From contig JAWXUL010000004.1 of NCBI GenBank assembly GCA_044432725.1, positions 62,001-126,000 of the forward strand: a stretch of DNA of 64,000 nt. Reading direction: 5' to 3'. The stretch is from JAWXUK01 sp044432725 (lineage in GTDB: Bacteria > Bacillota > Clostridia > Oscillospirales > Oscillospiraceae). The notes below the pieces were generated by a model. It searched no databases, had not been told where the DNA came from, and saw only the letters and a program-made list of their open reading frames with translations. Both the position numbers and the translations under genes were made by a program. Position 1 is the stretch's first letter, and every line of letters starts with the position of its first letter. Below are positions 51,814 to 61,493 of the stretch, piece by piece.

Positions 51814-53460
51814 TTAGGGAGCAAACAGGACTTCTACTTCAAAACCTGTTAATTCTTTCCCGATCACAGAAAGTTCTTCCTCTGTCATGAGAGGGGGGAT
51901 ATCCTTAGCATGCAGTCCAATTTCAAAGGAAAGCAAAACGTGCTCTCTGTCTAAAAAAGAATAAGTAGCAGAACGAATCCACGGATATGAAGTAAATTCG
52001 TTGACAGCGATCTTGGCAAGGTCATGTCGCTTTGATTCTGCAATCGTTTCCTCGGGACTAACATAATCAGTCCCAAAGACTTCAAAAGAACTGGGGATTT
52101 CAATGACCTCTGGGGCATAATCTCGATTTTTGGAGGAAAAATGCTCATATCCTTGGTCAAACAGGAAGTCAAAGACCATTTCGTCTCGATATTCCACTTG
52201 CTCCCCATCATCGTTGGTATAATATCCCGCAATTTCCACAACAGTGCTTTTCCCTTCCTTACGGATGTAAGAATCAATTTCACGAGGAGCACTGGTTAAT
52301 TCGTCAATTTCTTCCCATTTTGCCGTGACTTTCTCGTTATATTCCAGAACATCAGGGTGATAGGTGTTATTGCCCTTTTCGTCAAGGACAAATTTCAGTT
52401 CAGGAAATTCTGTGAAATACATTCCAGTGGCACCAGGAATGTGGATATAATCATAAGTGGAGATGAGAACGCCAGAGCCAATGATTTCTGTGATTGCTTT
52501 GGGCTGTGTGGAGTGATAGGCAAATCCCACCCCAGAACCTAGGACCAAAAGGGTACAAATACCTCCAATTAGAAGGGATTTCTTTTGCGTAGACATGATA
52601 TTCACAATCCTTTCTTGAATATCCCCTTGACCAAAAGCCAGAGGGGAAATGAGTTTCTTCTTTGTGGCAAATAGCAGTAAAGTTTCGGCATAGCCTTTTG
52701 AAAATGGTAATCCTTCCTCGTCCATAGTGGCTGAGTTTTTTATCACTCCTTCATCCACTGATAGTTCCATATCTTTTCCCGCAAGGCGAAAAGCAAGCCA
52801 GACCAAGGGGTTGAACCAATGTAACATCAGCGTCACACAGGCAAAAAGCCTTGTGATATGGTCAAATCGCTGAATGTGATAGCGTTCATGTGCCAGAACA
52901 TAGTTTTTTTCTTTATCTGTCATGTGAGAGGGGAGATAAATTTTCGGTTTCAAAATCCCCCACACAAAAGGGGTATATAAGTGATCTACCAAATACACAT
53001 TATCTTCTTCTTTTGACCCATATTGAATTAATTTCTTTGTTCTATACACAGAAATCAAAGCAGAAAAGAGGAGAATCATCATACCGATACACCAAAATAG
53101 GACAGCAAAGCTCAAGAGAGAAGGAGACGCCTCCTCGTTGTTCCCTGTGGTCTCAGTTTCAGTGCGGTTGTGATTAGAAAAAGCATCATTTTCTGTTACC
53201 ACGTGATTTTCTGCTGAATACTTTGTGTCCACATAAAATTGCGCTACTGTGATAGGCATGATTTCTTGCTGAACTCCCTCCAAGGGGAGTTCCAAGGAAA
53301 AGGGTAGGAGCAAGCGAAGTAAAACCAATGACCAAAGAGGAAAATAAGTAGGCTGATGAGTCTTTTTCAGAATAAATCTGGCAATGACGACTGCAATAAT
53401 TACAAAAGACCCCAACAGACTTTGATTTAAGACAGAGAGAAAAAGTCCTTCCAAACTCAT
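51814..53460 (-). CDS. BlaR1/MecR1-type M56 metallopeptidase sensor
   Basis: A 548-residue membrane protein. N-terminal hydrophobic helices, zinc peptidase motif VLAHERYHIQRFDHITRLFA (HExxH variant HERYH), a membrane helix (LLIGGICTLLVLGSGVGFAY) and a large extracellular C-terminal domain that does not show a penicillin-binding SxxK signature and is therefore not obviously a beta-lactam sensor. The ATG lies 2 bases after the BlaI stop. It probably inactivates the BlaI-like repressor on sensing an envelope signal. Confidence 0.85.
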   Translation of the reverse strand: MSLEGLFLSVLNQSLLGSFVIIAVVIARFILKKTHQPTYFPLWSLVLLRLLLPFSLELPLEGVQQEIMPITVAQFYVDTKYSAENHVVTENDAFSNHNRTETETTGNNEEASPSLLSFAVLFWCIGMMILLFSALISVYRTKKLIQYGSKEEDNVYLVDHLYTPFVWGILKPKIYLPSHMTDKEKNYVLAHERYHIQRFDHITRLFACVTLMLHWFNPLVWLAFRLAGKDMELSVDEGVIKNSATMDEEGLPFSKGYAETLLLFATKKKLISPLAFGQGDIQERIVNIMSTQKKSLLIGGICTLLVLGSGVGFAYHSTQPKAITEIIGSGVLISTYDYIHIPGATGMYFTEFPELKFVLDEKGNNTYHPDVLEYNEKVTAKWEEIDELTSAPREIDSYIRKEGKSTVVEIAGYYTNDDGEQVEYRDEMVFDFLFDQGYEHFSSKNRDYAPEVIEIPSSFEVFGTDYVSPEETIAESKRHDLAKIAVNEFTSYPWIRSATYSFLDREHVLLSFEIGLHAKDIPPLMTEEELSVIGKELTGFEVEVLFAP

Positions 53461-53461
53461 T

Positions 53462-53830
53462 TCAATCACCAAACCTTCTGTTGATCATTTCTTGGATTTC
53501 CCTTGCTTCTTCTTCACTCAAACTCTGATTTGATACAAAAGCAGCAAATAATTGTGGCAAAGAACCAGAATAAGTGTGTTCTAAAAACTGTTTGCTTTGC
53601 AATAGTTTGAATTCCTCTCTAGAAACAAGGGAAGTCACCACGGCTTTTTGATTCTGGAACAAACCACGTTCACAGAATTTTTTCAAAACGCTAAAGGTGG
53701 TGGATTTTTTCCAATTTAATTCCTCGGCACATAGTTTCACCAGCTCCCCAGAGGGGATAGGCTCATGATCCCAAATCATATCGGCAAATTTTGATTCAAT
53801 TTGCCCCAAAGGCTCTCCCAGTGTTTTCAT
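53462..53830 (-). CDS. BlaI/MecI-family repressor
   Basis: A 122-residue winged-helix repressor: LGQIESKFADMIWDHEPIPS, LNWKKSTTFSVLKKFCERGL, and the C-terminal LSEEEAREIQEMI tail. AAAGGAAG precedes the ATG. It forms an operon with the M56 peptidase. Two direct repeats overlap its promoter. Confidence 0.92.
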   Translation of the reverse strand: MKTLGEPLGQIESKFADMIWDHEPIPSGELVKLCAEELNWKKSTTFSVLKKFCERGLFQNQKAVVTSLVSREEFKLLQSKQFLEHTYSGSLPQLFAAFVSNQSLSEEEAREIQEMINRRFGD

Positions 53831-53871
53831 AAAATCTTCCTTTCTCTCGCCTGTGTCCTGATGAATTAGAG

Positions 53872-53925
53872 GTCTATCAGCTACAGATTTACATAAAGTC
53901 TATCAGCTATCGTCCTATTTGTCAA
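53872..53925 (-). promoter_or_regulatory. blaI promoter with two direct-repeat operators
   Basis: On the minus strand, -35 TTGACA (53920-53925), 17-base spacer, -10 TAGACT (53897-53902). The 12-base element TAGCTGATAGAC occurs at 53899-53910, overlapping the -10, and at 53872-53883, 27 bp downstream. It is not the classical TACA/TGTA box. Confidence 0.6.
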
Positions 53926-53990
53926 GAGGTTTTTGAAATTTCTACAAAATATTTTCACCCAGACAAACCATGGAAGAAAACCCTAAAGTC

Positions 53991-54019
53991 TTGACAATTT
54001 TGAGATCCTTTGGTATAAT
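53991..54019 (+). promoter_or_regulatory. Promoter of the FecR-domain lipoprotein gene
   Basis: TTGACA (53991-53996), 17-base spacer, TATAAT (54014-54019). Confidence 0.8.
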
Positions 54020-54076
54020 TTAACTTGTGAATTTTTGGATACACTGTTCAAAATAACAAAAATGAAGGAGAGAAAC

Positions 54077-55378
54077 ATGAAAAAAACAAAATTATTACCA
54101 CTATTTCTAGCATTAGGACTGATCTTCACTGGCTGTAGCAGCGAGGACACTGACAGCGATTCCGCTTCTAACAGCAGCACCCAAGAGGAGAGCAGTATCT
54201 TCGGGAATATTTTTAGCGGGGGAGACAGTTCTACTTCTGCCGACGAAATGCGTTTAGAGAACTACACAGGCAGTATCACAGTACAAAACAACAGTGTGGA
54301 AAAAACTGTTGTGCTAGGTTCTCGTTTGGTCACAGGTGATAATATCGAAACCATGATGGAAAGTAATGCCTTTGTGGTCCTTGACCAAAGCAAGGTGCTT
54401 AGAGTGAATGAAACATCTCAAGTGGAAATTATCCAAGAAGAGGAACATCTTGACATCTACTTATCCAAGGGAACCGTATTTTTTAACGTGACTAGCACAT
54501 TGTCAGAAGATGAAACTCTTGAATTTCACACTAACAACGTGGTGACAGGGGTGCGTGGTACCTCTGGTATCATCCACTTTGATGCAGAAAATCAAGTGAC
54601 CCAAATTGTGGTGCTCACTGGGACAGTCACAGGGACAACGGCTTCAGAAGAGCAAAACATTGAGGCAGGGCAGGTGGCAATCGTGGAAACCCTTCCTGAT
54701 GGCACAGTGGAAATGACTCTTTATGAATTGGAAGAAAATGACCCTCTTTATTATTTCGCTGACACTTTTGTGGACGGAATTCAAGGAGATTTGAATGGAG
54801 AGGGACAATCTCTGCCACTTTCTGACATGGTTCGGGAAAGCAATGACCCCTTGATGATGTATGACCTATATGCTCAGGTATTGGCAGATTTAGCGTTTGA
54901 AGCCGAAAATGGGGATTACAATAATTTGGCTAATTGCTTTTACATGCTCTATGATATGACTGAAGACGGCATCCCTGAATTATTCACGAGAGGCACAACA
55001 TATTATGCCGCTGTAGACATTCACTACATCCATAGTGGCAATCTGCTGACATTTCCAGAGGTCTATAGGTATAATGATTCTCCAGTTGCTTGGTTCAATG
55101 GTGCCCATACAGGGAGTTCTTTTGACAGAGTGGGTTTAACCACCAGTTCAGACAACTATGTTTTCGATGAAACTAGTATAGATGGGTATCCTTCAGGAAG
55201 AGATGGCATTGACCTTTATTACTACTATATTCAAGATGGCGAAATGATGGAAGACTATGTTCATGACCCTGCAGGGAGTTTCAATTACAATCAAACTGGG
55301 GTTCATTCCACACCTTTGCCTGAAAATTGGTACAATATCGCTGACTTCACAGGCTTGGACCAATGGATAAATCAATAA
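54077..55378 (+). CDS. FecR-domain lipoprotein
   Basis: A 433-residue lipoprotein with lipobox FTGC (LGLIFTGCSSEDTD) and a Ser-rich linker. Residues about 65-185 form a FecR-like beta domain (GSRLVTGDNIETMMESNAFV; NNVVTGVRGTSGIIHFDAEN). The C-terminal half has no assigned family and includes DLANCFYMLYDMTEDGIPEL-like EF-hand-resembling text. ATG at 54077 after AAGGAGAG. Extracellular, function unknown; not linked to a sigma factor or ferric transporter here. Confidence 0.75.
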   Translation: MKKTKLLPLFLALGLIFTGCSSEDTDSDSASNSSTQEESSIFGNIFSGGDSSTSADEMRLENYTGSITVQNNSVEKTVVLGSRLVTGDNIETMMESNAFVVLDQSKVLRVNETSQVEIIQEEEHLDIYLSKGTVFFNVTSTLSEDETLEFHTNNVVTGVRGTSGIIHFDAENQVTQIVVLTGTVTGTTASEEQNIEAGQVAIVETLPDGTVEMTLYELEENDPLYYFADTFVDGIQGDLNGEGQSLPLSDMVRESNDPLMMYDLYAQVLADLAFEAENGDYNNLANCFYMLYDMTEDGIPELFTRGTTYYAAVDIHYIHSGNLLTFPEVYRYNDSPVAWFNGAHTGSSFDRVGLTTSSDNYVFDETSIDGYPSGRDGIDLYYYYIQDGEMMEDYVHDPAGSFNYNQTGVHSTPLPENWYNIADFTGLDQWINQ

Positions 55379-55408
55379 AGAAACTTGAAAAAGATGAAGC
55401 CACAAGGC

Positions 55409-56125
55409 TTAGCCCATGGTATAATCTAAAAAAGACTGGGTGATTTCCTTCTTTTTCCGTCGAGGGATGGTGATTCTTTCTTCGTTGGTCAATAAAAAAG
55501 CATCTCCCTCCATACCCATAACGGCGTCGTAATTCAAAAGAACAGAGCGACTGACCAAAGAGAAATTCCCAAATCCACAGAGGTTTTCGCACAATTCTGA
55601 AAAAGTCAAACGACAAGAAAGAAAACTTTCATCTTTTAGTTTAAGCCGTGAAAAATTCCCCTCTGGTTCGCCGTAAGAAATGGAAGAGTGAGCCAGTTTC
55701 ACCAAGGATTTTCCTGTTTGTACCCAAAAGATATTCTCATTTTTTTGCTGAATTTTTGTCAAAACCTGATCCATGGCAGTGAAAAGTTTCTCTTTGTTCA
55801 GGGGTTTCAAAAGATAATTGCTTGCTTGGACAGCATATCCATCCAGTGCGTATTGGGACGCAGAAGTACAGAAAATCAGGTGCATTTCTTGATCACAAAG
55901 TCTTAGTTCTTTTGCTGTGGCAAGCCCTGAAAATCCAGGCATAAAAATATCTAAAAAGCAAAGGTCAAACGCATTTTCGCCTCTTAGTTCATCAATAAAC
56001 AAAAATCCACTGTCAAAGCATTGGATATTAAAATGTAAGTTTTGTTTTTTCTCGTATTCTTGAAGTAAAGCTTCTAAAAGAGCCGATTCTTCAGGCACAT
56101 CATCACAAATGGCAATGGATAACAT
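55409..56125 (-). CDS. LytTR-family response regulator (AgrA-like), orphan
   Basis: A 238-residue protein: receiver domain with acidic pair ICDDVPEE and phospho-acceptor Asp in LCFLDIFMPGFSG, then a LytTR DNA-binding domain (residues about 135-235) with SISYGEPEGNFSRLKL and FSLVSRSVLLNYDAV. GGAGGTGATCCC precedes the ATG. No kinase is adjacent. The GHKL kinase at 8.2 kb and the 21-bp-spaced repeats at 7.9 kb are candidate partners. Confidence 0.9.
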   Translation of the reverse strand: MLSIAICDDVPEESALLEALLQEYEKKQNLHFNIQCFDSGFLFIDELRGENAFDLCFLDIFMPGFSGLATAKELRLCDQEMHLIFCTSASQYALDGYAVQASNYLLKPLNKEKLFTAMDQVLTKIQQKNENIFWVQTGKSLVKLAHSSISYGEPEGNFSRLKLKDESFLSCRLTFSELCENLCGFGNFSLVSRSVLLNYDAVMGMEGDAFLLTNEERITIPRRKKKEITQSFLDYTMG

Positions 56126-56254
56126 GGGATCACCTCCGTTGATATTACTTTACCACAGATCTAACAGAAATTCAAGATTTATTCTTGAAAATCTCGATAG
56201 ACTTTTCAAGAAAGAAAAAGCATTGCAACCTGATGACTTCCTATTTTGACCATG

Positions 56255-56291
56255 AAAAAAGTTCTGAATCCGTATGGACTCAGAACTTTTT
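56255..56291. terminator. Bidirectional terminator hairpin
   Basis: AAAAAAGTTCTGAATCC (56255-56271) pairs GGACTCAGAACTTTTT (56276-56291) with one mismatch. It lies just past the end of the Clp/RyR operon and upstream of the LytTR gene. Confidence 0.65.
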
Positions 56292-56392
56292 GCTGTTAGT
56301 AGAGAAGAAAAGGAGGACTAATATTTCTGTGGTTTTTCGTTGCTATTACCTTTCAGTTGAACATTTTGAGGATACCTTTATAAGGAGTTCCT

Positions 56393-59300
56393 CTAAATTT
56401 CTTGTGCAACAAATTCTTGATCTTTAACGTGAATCTGTACTTTGTCCCCTTTTTGCAAGGTGTTGGAGAGAATCAGGTCAGAGAGGGAGGTTTGCACTTT
56501 CTGATCAAAGTAATTTTTCAAAGAACGAGCCCCATACTGTTGAGAGAAACCATTTTCTTTGATATTTTCTTTGGCTTCTTTTGTGAGTGAAACAGAAAGT
56601 TCTAAATGCCCAAGTCGTTTGTTGGTTTGTGCGATGAGCAGTTCTATCAGTTCTGTCAGTTGGGAGTCAGAGAAAGGACGGAAATAAATCAAGCTTGTGA
56701 AACGATTCAGCAGTTCTTCACGCAGATGTTGTTTTAACACAGGCTCTACAAGAGAAAAGTCGGGTTTTTCCTCTTTGATAATTGATTTCTCCCAAGTAGA
56801 GATGTCATAAGCTGCACGAATTTCAGTGGCTGCTAAGTTAGAAGTCAAAATGATAATGGTTTGACTGAAATCGACAGTGTAACCTCTGCCATCTGTCAAG
56901 CGTCCGTCATCTAAAATTTGCAAAAGAATGTTTAACACATCAGGATGTGCTTTTTCGATTTCATCAAATAGCACCACGCAATGTTGCATTTTGCTCACTG
57001 CATTGGTCAGTTGACCTCCTTCTTGGGCGTCTGTATAGCCCGTAGGAGAGCCAATCAAACGTGCAACGTTGTGTTTTTCTCCATATTCGCTCATATCAAA
57101 TCGAACCAACTTATCTTTTTCATGAGCTTGGAACAGCGTTTCAGCAAGTGCTTTTGCAAGTTCTGTTTTCCCAACCCCTGTTGTTCCTAAAAACAGGAAA
57201 GAAGCAATGGGCTTGTTGGGGTCACTGACACCAGTTTTTCCACGTCGTACAGCCTGACTCACAGAAGAAATGGCTTCTTTTTGACCGATGACTCTCGCTG
57301 CCAGACGTGCTTCTAATTGGCTCATCAGTTCTACTTCCTGAGGATTCAATTTCAGGACTGCCAACTCACTTTTTGTCCGACGAACAATTTTCTTTTTGGG
57401 GTAGACCACTTCACCGTTTTTAGTGACTGTAAACTCTCCTAGATGGTATTGTCCCTTTTGCTCGTAGAAATAAAGATTTTTTGCCTCGGGATGTTCTAAA
57501 ATATAACCAGCTAATAAGGTTTCCATATTTTTTTGAATATAGCGTTTCAAGGCTCTGGCACCATATTCAGGGTCATAGGCTTCCTCAACAATATATGGAA
57601 TCACATCAGGGTCAATTTCCACTTGAATCCCTTGGGGTTCCAAACGTTTGGTGATGGAACGAATGATAATTTTAATAATTTCTGACACAGTCTCTGGCAG
57701 AAGAGGCAAGAAATAGACCATTTCATCCAATCTGTTGATAAATTCTGGTTTGAAAAATTTCTGAACTTCTCGTAACACTGATTTTTTGGTGGATTCCTTT
57801 AATTTACCATGCTCTGTCCCATAAAGAACATGCTTGGCACCAAGGTTCGAGGTTAAAATAATGATGGTATTTTTAAAATCAACCACATTTCCTTGGGCAT
57901 CGGTCAAACGTCCTTCATCTAAGATTTGGAGGAAAATATGAAATATATCAGGGTGAGCCTTGTCCACTTCGTCAAACAAGATGACACTGTATGGATTTTT
58001 AGCCACGGCATTGGTCAGCTGACCTCCGTTTTGACTGTCAATATAGCCAGGAGGACTACCAATCAACCGAGCCACATATTGCTTTTCTCCGTATTCATTC
58101 ATGTCAAAGGTCAATAATTGGGAATCTTCGCCATACATTTCTTTGGCTAGGGTTTTGCCAAGTTCTGTTTTTCCCACCCCTGTACTTCCTAAAAATAGGA
58201 AGGAAGCAACAGGACGATTAGGGTCTTTTAGTCCTGATTTTGCTCTGAAAACAGCTTGTGACACAGAAGTGATGGCTTCCTCTTGTCCAATAATCCGTTT
58301 TCTCAGGCGAGATGGCAAGGTCAGAACCCTTTTTCTCTCCTCTGCATCGTTTTGATATAAAGTATCAGAACCAGATTTAAGTCGCACCCACTGTTCTAAT
58401 AACTCTTTGGTGACTTTGTTTTCAGGAGAATCAGCCATTGCCACTTCCATAAAGCAGCAAAGTGACCAAGAGGCTTCCTTTTCTTCTGGGCGAATGTTCC
58501 CTTCTGGTGCTTTGGAGAAGAGTCGCTCCCCAGGAAGGTAAGTGCCGATTTTCTCTTGTGGTATATTTGGTTGAAAACATTTGTTTTTGACATGAAACCA
58601 CATATGAGAACAAAATTCTTCCAGCAAGAAGAAAGATTTTTCAGGCTGTGCCAAAGGAATAGTACCTTGAAATTGCTGAGAGAGGGTATAACAAGCTTCA
58701 GCAGCCTCTGGTGCTATCGTGGTGTGAAAACGCTCTTCAAAAGGCTTTAGAAAGTCTGGGTGACGAAGCATAGCAAGAACTTCTTCTTCGGAGGGTTCTT
58801 CCAAATGATAAATTTGCATTTTTGTCATGAAAAGCTGATACCTTGGGTCTTTGCTATTGCTAAGCATTTGATAGAGGGAAGTAGGGCATTGCACGATCAC
58901 TTTGGTATCTGACAGCAATTTTGGTAAGAGAACATCCTCGAAAATGTCAACAAATTCGGTTCCCACCTGTGTTTTGACTAAAAAATCTCCCAAATAGGGG
59001 ACATATAAAACACCTTCATGATAATCTGGATTGTCACGATATAAATAAAGTTCCTTTGGGGTTACGATGTGCAGTGTTTTATATTGAAGTTCCAGTGGCA
59101 GTTCAAGATTTTCAAGTAATTGAGCGATTCTGTGCACCACTTCCCCTTTTCCAACACCTGAATCACCATAAAGCAGCACATTGCTATAGTTTTTTTTGGA
59201 AATAAGTCTGCTTAAGTCTTCCACAACTTCTTCTCGCCCAATGATGGGAAGGCTTGGCCAAGCTTCTCTGGAGCGTTCCACTCGTTTCTGAAAGGTAGCA

Positions 59301-59758
59301 CGATAGTCACTTTTGTGAAGGGATTTTTCAACCGTTTTTTTGCTTAGTTTATACTTTTGGAAGACTACTTGTAAATCAGCGTTGTCACATTCTAAAAGAG
59401 CAAGAAACAGATGGATTTCTTGAACAGCTTCCATTTCACCGTAATTATCGGCAAGAGTGCGGGCTTTTTCATAAATTGCTTCCAATTCTGGAGACATAAC
59501 AGGAGCTGTTGCCAAAGGCACGCCAACACTTGGTTCTTTCTTTAAAATAGCATGAAGATCATCGTAAAATTCCTGAGAGACATGGATAGACATTTTGTAC
59601 TTATTTTTCAGCTCAGCGAGGAGAGGCTTTTCTTTATTTCCAAGAAGAGCAAATAAAAGATGAATTTCAGTTTGGGCAGGGTGTTTATAGAGATTGGCTA
59701 GTTGTAATTGCTTTTTTTTAATTTCTTCTACGTTTGGTGCGAATTTTAATTGACTCAT
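56393..59758 (-). CDS. Clp/Hsp100-type ATPase with tandem duplicated D2 AAA modules
   Basis: A 1121-residue protein. Residues 10-150: Clp N-like repeats (EIHLLFALL, EIHLFLALLE). Residues 170-400: D1-type AAA that looks degenerate: Walker A GDSGVGKGE (198-206) lacks the final Thr/Ser, and the Walker B position reads VLYVPYLGDF without DE. Residues 485-760: complete D2 module (GSTGVGKT 524-531, ILFDEV, NRLDE, YGAR). Residues 820-1115: a second complete D2 module (GTTGVGKT 858-865, VLFDEI, NRF, YGAR). Both keep the pore Tyr (GY after GSPP/GSPT). There is no ClpB middle coiled coil. Last gene of a three-gene operon. Confidence 0.9.
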   Translation of the reverse strand: MSQLKFAPNVEEIKKKQLQLANLYKHPAQTEIHLLFALLGNKEKPLLAELKNKYKMSIHVSQEFYDDLHAILKKEPSVGVPLATAPVMSPELEAIYEKARTLADNYGEMEAVQEIHLFLALLECDNADLQVVFQKYKLSKKTVEKSLHKSDYRATFQKRVERSREAWPSLPIIGREEVVEDLSRLISKKNYSNVLLYGDSGVGKGEVVHRIAQLLENLELPLELQYKTLHIVTPKELYLYRDNPDYHEGVLYVPYLGDFLVKTQVGTEFVDIFEDVLLPKLLSDTKVIVQCPTSLYQMLSNSKDPRYQLFMTKMQIYHLEEPSEEEVLAMLRHPDFLKPFEERFHTTIAPEAAEACYTLSQQFQGTIPLAQPEKSFFLLEEFCSHMWFHVKNKCFQPNIPQEKIGTYLPGERLFSKAPEGNIRPEEKEASWSLCCFMEVAMADSPENKVTKELLEQWVRLKSGSDTLYQNDAEERKRVLTLPSRLRKRIIGQEEAITSVSQAVFRAKSGLKDPNRPVASFLFLGSTGVGKTELGKTLAKEMYGEDSQLLTFDMNEYGEKQYVARLIGSPPGYIDSQNGGQLTNAVAKNPYSVILFDEVDKAHPDIFHIFLQILDEGRLTDAQGNVVDFKNTIIILTSNLGAKHVLYGTEHGKLKESTKKSVLREVQKFFKPEFINRLDEMVYFLPLLPETVSEIIKIIIRSITKRLEPQGIQVEIDPDVIPYIVEEAYDPEYGARALKRYIQKNMETLLAGYILEHPEAKNLYFYEQKGQYHLGEFTVTKNGEVVYPKKKIVRRTKSELAVLKLNPQEVELMSQLEARLAARVIGQKEAISSVSQAVRRGKTGVSDPNKPIASFLFLGTTGVGKTELAKALAETLFQAHEKDKLVRFDMSEYGEKHNVARLIGSPTGYTDAQEGGQLTNAVSKMQHCVVLFDEIEKAHPDVLNILLQILDDGRLTDGRGYTVDFSQTIIILTSNLAATEIRAAYDISTWEKSIIKEEKPDFSLVEPVLKQHLREELLNRFTSLIYFRPFSDSQLTELIELLIAQTNKRLGHLELSVSLTKEAKENIKENGFSQQYGARSLKNYFDQKVQTSLSDLILSNTLQKGDKVQIHVKDQEFVAQEI

Positions 59759-59798
59759 GGTAATCCCATTTCCTTTCACATTTCTATTGTTATTTTCC

Positions 59799-61442
59799 TT
59801 ACTCCTTCATGTTCAGTAACATGGCTTCGAGCATCTGTTGTAAATTCTCTTTCCCTTTGGTCTTTAATTGTTCATACGGAATTAAAAGAGGATGTTCACG
59901 TGAGACTTTGTTTTTTGATGGTGGATTTTCATTTCCCTTGGTAGGGACAGCTTTGTCCATGATGGTCCAGTTATACATAAAATGAAATCTCATCCAGCGA
60001 ATATGCTCTAATTCACAATATGGCTTTAAGGAATCAGAATTACTTGACAAAAGCTCTTGCTTCTTGGATAAAAGAAAAAGAGCTGCCAGTAAACTTGAAT
60101 CCCGATCAAAAGACAACAGGCTGTGCCACAGTTGATTTTCTTTTTTTGGAAGTGCATTCCAATAGTAGGCATTGATTTTGATGGCAAGTTGAATGAGCTT
60201 GTTATTGGTGATATTTTCATAGGTGAAAATGGTATCTTTGTCACCAAAAGAAACAAAATTCTGAGTAGTCGCTGTATCTTCGTGGAGTAAATCCTTATCA
60301 TTCAGTCTGAGATAAAGTGGTACTGATATAAATTCTTCTTTATCAGTGCCATTGGTCTTTTCTAGGGGAATGACAGCAAGAGGAAAAGCAGTTTTTAATT
60401 GACTTGCTAAGGTGAGGGTTTCGTTGTCATTTTTTCCACAAATCACAAACAAATCTGCAGTTTTCAGTTCTTCTTTGTGGAAATACCATTCATCCTTATA
60501 GAAAAACAGACGGTCATCAGGGTAGTGATTTCCATTTGCACCCACGAACCTGCTGGTTAATTCAGCTGGGTAGGTTTTATATTCCCTGTAATGCACATGG
60601 TCAATTTTTTCAAGACCATGATGAAATGCTTCATACTGGGTAAAATCACCGAATAAATGATATTCGATTCGTTGATTTTCATTAAAAATATTCACTTGTA
60701 AGCCATAATCTAAAAGTTTTTCCAGTAAAAAGCCATCTCCCAGAAAGAAAATTTTCACGACACCATTTTTTTCTTCGCACAATGCTTTGACTTTTTGTCC
60801 TTGGTTGATCCAAAAATCTTGGGCAAGAAGTTCTTGGTAACTAAAAGGGTACAAAGATTTTGATTTGTGGTCCAAAAAATGTGGGCTTATGCCCTCTAAC
60901 ATTAAATGAATGTGGGAGTGAGGGCTGAAGGTTTTTTGGTATTTTCCGTAAAAAGCTAAATTTTCTTGGATATCATCATACATAATGATATGGTGGGAGA
61001 CATTCTTTTCTCGGACACCTCGTTGCGCCCAAAAACAGGGGACAGATTTTCCGTCATTAGTCTTTTTCATTTTTTTGATAATTGCTTCAGTTTCTCCTTT
61101 GTCCCCATAAAAAACCACCACATTTTTTTGAAAACGAGGAATGTAGTTTCGCTGAAAGAGAGCATATAGTTCTTGAAAAACACTCAGAATAAGCGTGGTA
61201 GAAGCAAGGAGTGCAGACCAGCGAGAAAGCTCTAAAAGGAAAGACTTCTCTTCAAAATCATATTCCATGATATAGTTTCGCAGGGCGAAATAGGCTGCAT
61301 CTAAGTAGTCATCAGGGTAAAATTGCAAGTATGCAAGGCAACCAATGAAAAAAGGAACTGTGGCAAGGCATAAAAAGATATATTTTTTTCTTAATTCTTT
61401 TTCAATGGTGTCAAGGTCTTTGGGGTTTTTATCATCATTCAT
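59799..61442 (-). CDS. Membrane-anchored Rossmann-like protein with C-terminal RyR domain
   Basis: A 547-residue protein. Two membrane helices (about 21-41 and 70-96), then nucleotide-binding-like segments resembling RCK/TrkA-N folds: NVVVFYGDKGETEAI (107-121), VVKIFFLGDGFLLEKLL (228-244) and DLFVICGKNDNETLTLAS (330-347). The C-terminus (477-525) fits the RyR domain: ELEHIRWMRFHFMYNW then REHPLLIPYEQL. AAAGGACA lies upstream of ATG 61442. It sits 40 bp before the Clp gene and 51 bp after the HD-RyR gene. Likely a ligand sensor at the membrane; function inferred. Confidence 0.75.
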   Translation of the reverse strand: MNDDKNPKDLDTIEKELRKKYIFLCLATVPFFIGCLAYLQFYPDDYLDAAYFALRNYIMEYDFEEKSFLLELSRWSALLASTTLILSVFQELYALFQRNYIPRFQKNVVVFYGDKGETEAIIKKMKKTNDGKSVPCFWAQRGVREKNVSHHIIMYDDIQENLAFYGKYQKTFSPHSHIHLMLEGISPHFLDHKSKSLYPFSYQELLAQDFWINQGQKVKALCEEKNGVVKIFFLGDGFLLEKLLDYGLQVNIFNENQRIEYHLFGDFTQYEAFHHGLEKIDHVHYREYKTYPAELTSRFVGANGNHYPDDRLFFYKDEWYFHKEELKTADLFVICGKNDNETLTLASQLKTAFPLAVIPLEKTNGTDKEEFISVPLYLRLNDKDLLHEDTATTQNFVSFGDKDTIFTYENITNNKLIQLAIKINAYYWNALPKKENQLWHSLLSFDRDSSLLAALFLLSKKQELLSSNSDSLKPYCELEHIRWMRFHFMYNWTIMDKAVPTKGNENPPSKNKVSREHPLLIPYEQLKTKGKENLQQMLEAMLLNMKE

Positions 61443-61493
61443 GACAAGAATGTCCTTTCTGTGGAAGAGCTGTATTCTTTCTATGGGGTGAGA

